Origin: Sisyra terminalis
Taxonomy: Eukaryota > Arthropoda > Insecta > Neuroptera > Sisyridae
Assembly (NCBI GenBank): GCA_958496175.1
Contig: OY292276.1
Span: 25,128,001-25,192,000, forward strand
Length of the DNA: 64,000 bases
Direction: 5' to 3'
A program made the position numbers and the translations under genes. Below are positions 54,561 through 64,000 of this stretch, piece by piece. The notes under the pieces are model-generated. The model was not told where the DNA came from, made no database searches, and saw nothing but the letters and a program-made list of their open reading frames with translations. Each line of letters opens with the position of its first letter. The stretch's first letter is position 1.

Positions 54561-57500
54561 TCAAACGAAAAAGTAAGTGAGCAGTATTGAGGCAATTCCC
54601 CATAGAATTCGTAAAACAATAAATGCTGTTATCACCTGAAGAGCTCGATGGAGAATATGTAACCTGGAAAGGAGAAAAATATTTGAATTAGAAATATTTT
54701 GAAAATGTTTTTCTTAAAAAATGATTATATTTTAAGAGGATTTTCCTATAGCATAACATTAAAAATATATATATAGGGTAGTGGTCTCCTTTTGGAAATA
54801 TGGAATGGAATAATGAATAATGTAAATAACATAATTTCGACTAAGATTGACAAATTTTGATTTTTTTTCAATTTAAGAAATTATAAAGTAGCACCAGGAA
54901 GAGCGCTGCGTATTGTACAATTGTTGATAACTATTCACAAAGAGCGATAAATAGCAGAACATGGGTTTTGATGTGTTGGTAAACTTTATAAAATTCGAAA
55001 GCAGAAAAGGGAATTTTAGTCACTATACTGACCAGTACTGGGATCAGACTAGGATCAAATAAATTGTTAAAACTAGATGTTTACTCACGACGTTACGGTT
55101 TTTTATTAAGGCCGATAGGCCTTCATAAAAGCCGTTCATAAACAGGGGTAGAACGACTGTTGAATGAACGCTTGAGGAAGGCTAAATAAAAAGCCGAAAC
55201 GTCGCGAGTAAAGATCTAATTTGAACAATTTATTTGATCTTAGTCCTCTGAAATTTGTATTAATATTTTATCATCAAGTATCTGCAAGGATCTACAATTT
55301 CACTAGAATTTTAAAAGATTACTAATTTATTTATTTGATTTTCGAGAAAAAAATAAGTAAAACTTATCTTCCACGTCCATATTATAGGTGAGAGCACTAC
55401 CAAAAGTGAATGAAGTATTTAATGTGCTCTATCACATTTCCACGTTGGTTTTGATGTTTATTTAAATTGTAGTACTTGGTATTCATTGTTAGCATTGTTT
55501 TGATAAAGGAAAAAATATTAGCAATGGCGATGTGAAAACATTATATTTTCTACGAGATCATGAAGATATAACCCATTACTCATATTGATAGATATGTAAA
55601 AATCAAATTAAAACTAAAATCAAATGATATTTTCATCAAGGATTACAACAAAAAGTATAACTAGTGAAATAGCTGAAGTATGCAATTATAAATAATATTT
55701 CGAAATAATAATTATAATCTGACTAACAGGCCTGAGTATAAAACTTCCATCAACACCGAAGATTTCTTAGTTTTATTAACTTTCCATTAGTAATTTTACT
55801 ATTCTCACCCACTTTTCAACTACTTATACCCAACTTGCGGGGTTCCGAATAAGTTCGTTCGTTCGTTCGTCTATTTTCGGTGCTTAATATGTATCTTTAG
55901 CTGATTTTTTGTCGAAACTAAAAGTGCATATAATGATGCTTTTTTGACCGAAGTTAAAGCTTCGATCAAATCTTATCATTAATATAGCACTGGTAGCTTT
56001 TAGACATGTCTCTATCAAGGACAAGGATTCATATTTTGTTTTAATTCAAGTCACGATTTTGTTGTTAATTCAACTCTGGCATCGTATCATTTTTTCTTTC
56101 ATTGCTAAATTTTCATTATCAAAGGTACCTGTGCCAATAATATTGATTGCATATTCCAGAAAATTAAAAATATGAAAAAAAGTTTGAATATATAAATACA
56201 AAATTTAATACCTGGCCCAACGCTTTCGAGCTTGTGGCAGCGAACTGGGATCGTCTTTTAATAAATAAACTCTCAATCCCATTATGTGTGTCTCACAAAA
56301 TTTCTCCCAACTCATTCCTGCCATATCAAAATAAAATATCTTCCTATCAGCATCATTCAACGACTTCCACAAATTTTGCACATTATTGTTTGAAAACTTC
56401 CACTGTTTGATAGCGAAATATGATATAACATCGCTAAATTTGTGAATCTTCTTGTAGATTTTTAAGAGTCTGTAAAAATTGTTGTAGATTAAAAAAAAAT
56501 CAAAATACATTTGGGACGCTTAAGCTTACCGTAAAGGATTTCCAACACAAATCGACACAGTGTCGGCTATTAGTGCAGGTAAGAGGTGTAAAAATAATGC
56601 GTATAACATATGAATTGTACGGTTTTTGTTCAATGTGAAGCTGTAATACCATAACGATCGAATTGTCGGATATTCAATTCCATGTTTTTTGTTGAGACCT
56701 GTAAATTCGCCCCAAGTGATGGGGTTTTGGCAAGACGCGACATAATTGTAGATTTTGATTTCATCGGAAAAGCTGTAAATTTTTGGGAACAATAATCTTT
56801 ATTTTAAAAGTAATATATTTTAGATTTGTTTTACACACATTGGGTCGATTTGATTCAGTTTCATTAGAAAGAAAAGTTAGATGAAACATGCACTTTTTTT
56901 ATTCAATACAAATTGAAAACATGATTTCCATGGTTTGATGTGTGTTTAGTTCTTAATAACCGAACACTGAAAAAGACACATGCATCTACATCTTCTAACT
57001 CACAGTTCCCCAATTTATGTTTTCCGGTTCATGTCTTGTTAAAAAAAGGCATTTGAAATGTTCAAAAAACCCATTAGAAGTCGTTTAAAGTTATTAAAGG
57101 CATTTTAAATGTAATGATTTCAAAATGCCTGTTTTTAATAGGGTGAGCATGTCCCAAGGGGCCCATGAAGAAAATTAAATAAAATTATACTAGTTGAAAA
57201 TACGAAAGGACGAGTGGGTGACGAGGGACTGGGTGGGAAACATTTCAAGGAGTACGTGGCTAATCGCTAATTGAGGGGCCAACCATTGAAAGGCATGAGA
57301 AGGGTGTCTTATATAATTATCGTGACGCTGAGATCCCCTATTATGAAAAAAAGTATAAATTTGCTGGTTTTGTGTGAAATTGTTGTATAAATCGTATAAA
57401 TCACCTATTGTTCCAAGCGTAGCAAAATGGTTGTAACATGCATACCCCCGATAAACTTTTCTTATATCTCTGAAGACGCGAATACTCCTTTTTGAAAAAA

Positions 57501-60500
57501 AATACCCTAACTTATATTTTCTAAACAAATTGAATTAAATCGACCGAATGTTTTTAATAGGTATTAAAGTTAAGTTACCATTTTCTTGTTAAGTTCGCAT
57601 CATAAGCAGCTGCTATCATTCCATTAACAGTAAGATCTACCGGAACTATATCTGCGACATTATTTTTGTCACAATGTAAAGTTCGTAGAACTCCTGTTCC
57701 GGCTCCAACGAAGACTCCAGTGGGACCATACATATTGTCGATCCAACTTCGAATTGGTTCTTTGTAAGTGGCGACAACAACAGCCGGACGATAAATACAC
57801 ATTGGCAAATAGTGAGGATAGTTCTTCACAACATCTTCAGCCATTGCCTTTGTGAATGCATACGTATTGGGCCATTCTCCAAGTAATCTAAAATGAAATA
57901 CAAAATTAAAAATGTCATTCTTCATCAATTCAAATTGTTTAGTTTTCTAAGACCCGAACAGGATTTTTACTTTGGTGTGATTCGGTCAAAATCCTTATCG
58001 GAAGTTCCTTCGGCCATTGCAAGCAATTTTTCCGTCTCCATTGGTAGAGAGTAGAACTTTTCGTCGATATAGTTGCGTGGACAGTGGGAAAATGCCGTTG
58101 AGACGTGGACAAGACTTTTTAAGTTTTTACATTCCCGGCTCAAATCTAACATTTCCTTGCTCCCCTTTACGTTAATTGCCATTGCCAATTTTAACTTTTC
58201 ATCAAAACGCACCGTTGCAGCTACATGAAAGATTATCGAAATCTAAAGTGAGAAATAAATCATGTTTTTTTGTTGATTTTGCTTGTTATATAGAAATTTA
58301 CTTCTTCTGTAATATGTTTTCGGTCTTTAACACTAAGTCCAAGTCCGGGAAGTGCAATATCTCCGTTTATTCCAACGATTTTGTGCCGAAATTTTGGTTG
58401 ACTTTTCCATAATTTCGTGAAAATCTTTTGAGAAAAATTGATGAGTTTTACTTCAACTGTAATTATTAGGTTTGTTAATGTTACTTACTACATCTTCAAA
58501 GATTGCTTCGATGCGATCTGCAATATCTTTTCCTTTTTTTGGTCGAATAATCAGATAGATATTTTGTAAATCAGGACATGATCGCAATAGTTTTTCAATG
58601 AGAACTTTGCCTAGAAATCCGGTTCCTCCGGTTATCAAAATGTTGGCACCTAGAGATGAGGTAATTTTTTCAGTTTCATAATTTTTGGATGTACCCAAAT
58701 AAATAACGGATATCAAGCGACTTATGAATTCATTTGAATAATTTTTAAATCTGATTTAAGGGGCCATTGCATTTTGAACTTAACATTGTTCGAAGTTCAT
58801 TAAAACTCGTTTCCAAACATTTCAGTTATCCAATTCATTTAACGATCCCGTGTAATTTGGACTTTCTAAAATCGACTTTCTAACGTACAATCGATAGACT
58901 TAACGTGCCTATTTTGGAATTTTAATGTCCTTCTAGTCATTTATTCAAATCAATGCGTTAAGTACATAAGCCCTTTTGCAATAGATTAATTTTTAATGTG
59001 ATGAATGAATACGTAATAATGAAGTTCAAGTTGAAAGTTATCAACTTAAGAAACCGATTTTGATGATTAAAGCGAATATTTTTTTAAAGACAACTGTATG
59101 GACGTTTTTATGGATGAAAATAAATCACTATTATTTCCTGTATAATTTCCTTGGTTGTGATTTTCAAAAATTTAAAAATCAGATTTAAAGCAAAACAATT
59201 TTGAAATTTTTATTTACATTTAACGTGTTAAATAAATATTTTAGTTTATTTCACAAACAAAAAAAAAAAGAATTCTTTTCATATATATTTTTTTTAATTG
59301 TTGCAACAATTGCTTCAAGGAAAATATTGATTAACATATAACTTTATAACATATAACTTTATAATATATAACATATAACAATTTCAATGTAAGTTATTTT
59401 CTGTTTATAATATTATATGATTTTTAACGTAAAGTAATTATTTTTTTACTAAATCTTACCAGCATAAAACTCTTGAATCGGAGTATTTTTTTGAATGGAT
59501 AATGATATATAATTTTCATTAATCCCATTAACGTCTTCTAAGTCATCATCTGAAAAAAAATATGATACACTTGGTTATTTCTGTTTAATAATAATTTAAT
59601 CTAAAATAAAACATATCATTTTGGGAATCATAATTTATTATAAGAGTAAAAATTTTAATAAATAGCGAAAATTAGAGTTCAATTTAAGTAGTAAAATTTG
59701 TAATTGTCTTCATGAAAAAATAATACACCCAATCCTCTTTTTTATTTTTTACACGGTTTTTAGTTCATACGGTCTCGAAAAAAACATTCCTTTTTTACAC
59801 GATTTCATTCGATTTCGTACGATTAAAAAAAGGCTTTTTGATTGAAATTTTAAAGAAAAATATTTGTACTATCCGTAATCTTTTGGAAATTTAGTTAGGG
59901 AGTTCCCCTCTCCAATTTAATTTCATAACAGCATAAATGTACATTTTAGTCTTTTCTTTTATTTCTATTAGTTCAGTTGACGAAGTAGCAAAAAAAAAAT
60001 CAGTATTGTGTACTTATCGACGCATGTAAGAAGTTATATTTCTATGTAAAAGTCTAGTTTTTTTCTAAGAATAGGTTTTAACCGTTCTTGTTTTATAACT
60101 AGAGCTTCTAACTGAATTTGCATCTTATAATTATAAAAGACTAGTAGCTAACCGTGAAATATTCACAGTCAGTGCTGACAACTAACAAATGACTAACACT
60201 GATAATTAAATGAATTCAGATGTGTTTTCTTGTACGAGTTTCCAGCTCCTGAATTTCTATAACTTTATATTTACGTAACTTTTACTTTAAGGTTTAAGTT
60301 ACCTTTTATTTTTATGAAATATACTGTGCATAAATGCACATGAAAATTAAATTTGACAACGATTCTCATAATACCTTTTTGTATGAATCATTTATTTTAA
60401 CTATTTCTTAGAGCCTTCTTGAAGATTATGGAACAAATCTCATTTTTTCTATGTTCTTCATATATTTTTTACACGTTTTTGTTAGGGACATCAACCGTAT

Positions 60501-62850
60501 AAAAACAGAATTAGGTGTATTGAAATGTCGATTTATTAGGTATGTACATAATGAGTGTTTCAAAAGTTATGAAATTGTGGGAAGAAGTAGAATTATAGAG
60601 GATGTATTTTGATATGAAAAGTCTTATAGTGATTTTTTACGTAAATAAACTCAATTATTTTTTTTTAATTGTTATTTCCCTATAATTGCTGAACTTTTTA
60701 ATAAATCTACTGTTAATAAAAATTTGTAAATAAATAAATATTGAAATTTTTGCTTATAACTTGGTTTAAACCCAGCACCTACCAGTTTCGAAGTGGTTAC
60801 CTTGACCACTCCGTCACCGGTAGGTTTTCTTTAAATATTTATTAATTTAAAAAAATGTAGTAAATATTAACCCTTAAGCGATAAAAACTACGGCATATAG
60901 TTATTGATACTGCAATGTTGTGTATAATTGTGATTGTTGTATATAAAGCCGGAAGTTGGAGACGGAATTGGAGCTCGGAGTCATAAAGCTGGAAGATTTT
61001 GAAGGAGTTGGAGTTCAAATATTTAAAATATTGTTTTTAGGAAAATCGAGGCCATCAAAACTTATACTACCTCCAACTCCTAAAAATGTTATGTTTAATA
61101 CAATTCAAAATTAAAGAAAAATAGAAAAATATTTTTTGAGACTTTATTCATTTAACCAAGTCTCAATGCTATAAAATTGCATTTAAATTGACCTTTTGAT
61201 GGTAGCGTCTAATGATCAATAAATATTACCAAAATAGAGTAAAAAATAATTAAATCTAACTATTACAGTGTATTAATAAGTGACTTTTAATATACATTTT
61301 TATTGAAGAATAGTTTAAGCTATATTTTTTTTAAATTTTGAGTTAAACCTAGTTTATCACGGATTTTTTTATTAGTTTGTTTAAAAATATATTTAGGTTA
61401 AGGGGGATGTCTGATTATTTTGGGGTAATATGATATTCGGTCCATGATATTCGTTTGACTTATTTTTTTCAAAATTTATTGAACATAATATTTTACATAA
61501 CTTTTTTTGACACTCTAAAATAAATATTATTAAGAATGGAACAAAAAATAGTTGTCATATGTACTTCCAAAAATTTTTCTAAAAATACTTACAAGTTATT
61601 ACACCAAAATATCACCTCACCAAAATCCAAAATATTAGAGAAAAAATTTAAACAGGATATTAAAGTATGGACATGTACTATATACCTTTTATATACACTT
61701 TACTCATAAAAGTGTACCCCTTTAAAAAGGAAAATGGAAAACAATATCTTTGGGTTCACATTAAAGGTGGCTTTTTTGGGTACATTCTTGAAAGTTAAGT
61801 GTATTTCTTTAAGTGTACTAATAATAAAGTTATTGCTTTAAATAAAATTTAAAAAATAAATGATACGTCGGTTGTAAACTTTTGAGGCCTAATATACTAT
61901 ATTGTATTTTCAGTAATGAAGCCTTTTTTTAAGATTTTTTTTGAACAAATATTTCCACATTTTTACTCCGCCAAAACTGGTTCTCCAAAAAAAAACTTCA
62001 AACTTTAAATGAGTAATTTTTGTCAAAAACCTAAATAACTAACTTTTTTTACGACTGCTTAATGTTTTTTTTTTTTTAAAATAGTACTTTTAGTCAACTT
62101 TTAATACTTATCGAAGTGCTGCTCTTTTATATTATTATTTCTTTAAATTTTTTAGCTCCAAAACTAGTAGGTGTTGGGTCCTAATCTCGTATCAAGCAAA
62201 TTTTCAATATTTTTCGCTTTACGAATTTTTATTAACGCTAGAGTCGCTAAAGATTTTAATAGTTGTAAAGCAACATTAAATAACAATTAAAAAATATTTC
62301 ACTTTAAAACTTTTGAGTCATTTGAGTCTGGTAACCACAAATATAAAATATTTTTATAAAACCACATGTTTGAATTTTTTGAAATATTTCTTTTTTATAT
62401 ATAGGCACACTATTTAGGCTATTTCATATTAATACCTAATTAATTTATTCAGACAATTGAGTTATTGAAAAATCTTAAAACAGAATCATTGTTTTAAAAT
62501 AAGAAAACTTAAAAAATATCGATCCTTCTTAAATAATAATAATAGTATGAAATTTTTGACCCTTATTGAACCAAAAAGAAATTAATCATAGGTATATATA
62601 AAATCTGGAATAATAAAATTTGCTCAAAGAATAATAGATCAAAAGTTTCTCAACAATTGTGCACATGACAACAATCAAAGATATTAATTTTGAAATCGTA
62701 ACATCAATAAGCTGCTAGATTATCAACTAAAGAAAAGTTTTATAGATTTAAAAGGAAAATAAATTTACCGTAAAGATTGTCATTGACAAATTTTTCGAGT
62801 CTCGTATAAGCATTATCCTTTCCCAAAAAGCCTTTATCGTGATGATCCAT
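54561..62850 (-). CDS. FAR: Fatty acyl-CoA reductase (alcohol-forming)
   Basis: Coding exons in transcript order: 62769-62850, 59460-59549, 58489-58649, 58302-58424, 57971-58242, 57579-57887, 56530-56772, 56212-56469 and 54561-54663, giving 546 aa. FARs reduce fatty acyl-CoA to fatty alcohol with NADPH, feeding cuticular wax, hydrocarbon or pheromone synthesis; insects have many paralogues. The Rossmann domain shows TGGTGFLGK (64-72), [42 protein letters not shown] and the active-site YAFTK (Tyr252, Lys256), then YRPAVV. The FAR_C (sterile) domain covers NPITWGEF through [12 protein letters not shown]-terminal hydrophobic segment ([20 protein letters not shown]) anchors it to ER or peroxisome. 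The N-terminus [15 protein letters not shown] is from a distant exon across a 3.2-kb intron. Exon 3 is open upstream of its acceptor, so another start is possible. Confidence 0.94.
55042..55252. repeat. Foldback/MITE with arms of about 65 bp
   Basis: The left arm reads GACTAGGATCAAATAAATTG, TTTACTCACGACGTTACGG. The right arm, on the other strand, reads GGACTAAGATCAAATAAATT, TTTACTCGCGACGTTTCGG. The interior adds GGCCGATAGGCC and TTAGCCTTCCT-like segments. It has no coding capacity. Confidence 0.75.
56000..56130 (+). repeat. MITE family A fragment
   Basis: It shares AATTCAAGTCACGATTTTG, TTGTTAATTCAACTCTGGC and TTGCTAAATTTTCATTAT with the copies at 37690 and 45278. The right half is missing. 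Confidence 0.5.
56773..57578. other. 0.8-kb sixth intron of the reductase
   Basis: A minus-strand open frame at 57190-57528 crosses it, but it is rich in Tyr/Phe/Asn, lies in a different frame from the flanking exons and resembles no family. I see no other feature. Confidence 0.55.
58650..59459. other. 0.8-kb second intron of the reductase
   Basis: It is AT-rich. A short tandem repeat of CATATAACTTTATAA-like units lies at about 59332-59382. The part just 5' of exon 3 is open in frame with it (up to about 58716). Confidence 0.55.
60137..60180 (-). repeat. Repeat family B end fragment
   Basis: TAGTAGCTAACCGTGAAATA, then TTCACAGTCAGTGCTGACAA, is the complement of the family B end seen at 9068-9100 and 9370-9410. 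Confidence 0.5.
60718..60835 (-). mobile_element. tRNA-derived SINE, copy 3 (reversed)
   Basis: On the minus strand it reads CCTACCGGTGACGGAGTGGT, CAAGG, then AACTGGTAGGTGCTGGGTTT and AAGCAAAAATTTCAATATTT, matching the head and the start of the body of copies 1 and 2. Its 3' body is cut short. Confidence 0.7.
60950..61083. repeat. Degenerate GGAGTTGG repeat with inverted partner
   Basis: Units such as CGGAAGTTGGAGACGG, AATTGGAGCTCGGAG and GAAGGAGTTGGAGTTC fill 60950-61016. The inverse, CCTCCAACTCCT, follows at about 61071-61082. Confidence 0.5.
62155..62292 (+). mobile_element. tRNA-derived SINE, copy 4 (5'-truncated)
   Basis: It starts within the tRNA-like head at AGCTCCAAAACTAGTAGGTG, then TTGGGTCCTAATCTCGTATC, AAGCAAATTTTCAATATT and a body like copy 2 (AACGCTAGAGTCGCTAAAGA). 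The A-box region is missing. Confidence 0.7.
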
Positions 62851-64000
62851 TTTCAAAGGAATTCACTGTCACAAAAAAGTGTAAAAAATGTCACAAATTT
62901 CTTTAATCCGCCAAAATTTCACTTAACATCAACTCGAATAGATTAAAAAGAACAAAAAGAAATAGGAAAAGTTTTTAACTTGTTAATGTCCCAGATATTT
63001 ATTTCATAAATATATGTTTTATAATATAAAAATATACGCGTTAAATAAAATAAATATAAATAAAGAATTCAAAACAATTACTCAATAGTAATGACGATTG
63101 CTCCAAGTAGCAAAATATAACAGAAATATAAACACAATGTGCCAATGTGCAACTAATAAGCGTATTGTTGAAAAGTTGATGAGACGAGTTATTTATCCGA
63201 AGACTCCCACTATTCGTAAGCACTCCACAACTTTGACGTCGATTTTGTCTTGACTTTTCAATTTTACTTATTGAATGCTAGATCAAGATATATACTTAGT
63301 ATCTTCTCCTATATATATATCATCATTTATAGTTTGGAAATTCAATATTGAATTACTTGCTAGACGACTCTTGAGGAAACACAGTCTAGTGCTAGTCGAA
63401 ATTGCCCAATGTTTTTCATTGGTAACAAGTTGGGATCGTTTTTGGATATTAAAGACGATTGAGAAAATTGGCGTGTTCGTCTTTAATGTTTGTTGTTTCA
63501 ATTAGCGTGTTTTTAAATTTAACTTGCCATCATTTTTCTTAAGTGTTTCTTTTTGTTAATTTACAACATCACATGTTGAAATTGAAAATGAATCATTTTC
63601 AATTGGAATCAAACATAAAATTTTCCTCTACGGAGAAAATTTGGAGGTGAAACAAATACGATCATAGTTACTAACTGAAGGTTTTTAAATCGTATAGTTG
63701 GATTATATTAAAAAAATTATGGAAGATATTTTTACCTATAGGGCATTTCCTTCTTAACAGAAATATAAATAAAATTTTACTATATGCTGATAAACCTGAA
63801 TTTTACATAATTTTTTTTTCCATCTGACCGTAGTGAAAATGGAAAAATTAAATGCAAAGGAAGTTGATATTATACTAGATTTTTTTTTAAAAGTCTGCTG
63901 TTTGAAATGCTCAAGAATCAATTTTTTGGTACTGGAAGTAAAAAAAAGTTACTTTTGATTTAAGCCCTACGTTTACATTTATATCAGATTACACAGACCT
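62851..64000. other. Upstream of the reductase; no gene recognised
   Basis: It presumably holds the reductase promoter and 5' UTR. A perfect palindrome with arms AATTGAAAATGA and TCATTTTCAATT spans 63580-63604. The overlapping frames at 63275-63505 on both strands have no family resemblance. Confidence 0.55.

Larger units (their letters stand above)
54664..56211. other. 1.5-kb last intron of the reductase
   Basis: It contains a long foldback (55042-55252), a GACCGAAG-type repeat piece (55945-55975) and a family A MITE fragment (56000-56130). The tandem tetranucleotide TTCG (four to five units) lies at about 55854-55872. Confidence 0.65.
59550..62768. other. 3.2-kb first intron of the reductase
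   Basis: It contains a reversed family B piece (60137-60180), two SINE copies (60718-60835 reversed, 62155-62292) and a GGAGTTGG inverted repeat region (60950-61083). No gene is recognised. Confidence 0.65.

Noticed and set aside
57190..57528. 112-codon minus-strand open frame in a reductase intron
   Set aside because: It joins neither flanking exon in frame, has no family motif, and the intron splices cleanly from 57579 to 56772.
63275..63505. Overlapping open frames on both strands near the right end
   Set aside because: Open frames on both strands of the same DNA are common by chance. Neither shows a family motif.
1..64000. CRISPR array, bacterial-type operon or defence island
   Set aside because: The genes are split by spliceosomal introns and belong to animal families. 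No regularly spaced repeats or co-directional tight gene strings are present.

Overview
The window is a stretch of a very AT-rich insect nuclear genome. The evidence is genes split by GT-AG introns (many only 50-80 bp), AATAAA polyadenylation signals, and animal- or insect-typical families such as ceramide transfer protein, FAM20B, fatty acyl-CoA reductase and a pasiflora-like tetraspan. I cannot determine the order or species from the sequence. I assembled ten protein-coding genes exon by exon. Every splice junction uses GT-AG and keeps the reading frame.

Layout from left to right: inositol-pentakisphosphate 2-kinase (-, 3089-4285, no coding intron) lies head-to-head with ceramide transfer protein CERT (+, 5275-7230). 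CDC34/UBE2R ubiquitin-conjugating enzyme (+, 10811-24868) follows, split by a 13 kb intron. TMEM214 (+, 28400-34455) converges on the TatD nuclease TATDN1 (-, 34703-38360). TATDN1 is divergent from the xylosylkinase FAM20B (+, 38471-40902), with only 110 bp between the start codons. FAM20B converges on the mitochondrial DEAH helicase DHX30 (-, 40990-47125), with 87 bp between stop codons. DHX30 is divergent from farnesyl/geranylgeranyltransferase alpha, FNTA (+, 47883-51011). A pasiflora-like four-pass membrane protein (+, 52804-53987) then converges on a fatty acyl-CoA reductase (-, 54561-62850). The genes are unrelated housekeeping or epithelial functions. I see no operon or gene-cluster logic beyond shared promoters and facing 3' ends.

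The space between exons is occupied by decayed, mostly non-autonomous mobile DNA. I recognise a tRNA-headed SINE (four copies, all in introns), a family of inverted-repeat MITEs whose arms contain GGCAACGTTGC (about eight copies), hAT elements with GGCGTAGC or GGTTCCCAAA termini and a hAT transposase relic, a Tc1/mariner relic, two long foldbacks, and several other repeat families.

I found no rRNA gene, functional tRNA gene, CRISPR array, or convincing new multi-gene system. The most unusual items are a 19-nt candidate micro-exon that would swap the C-terminus of the tetraspan protein, a 16-nt first coding exon of TATDN1, palindromic polyadenylation signals shared by convergent genes, and the intron-resident SINE and MITE families.
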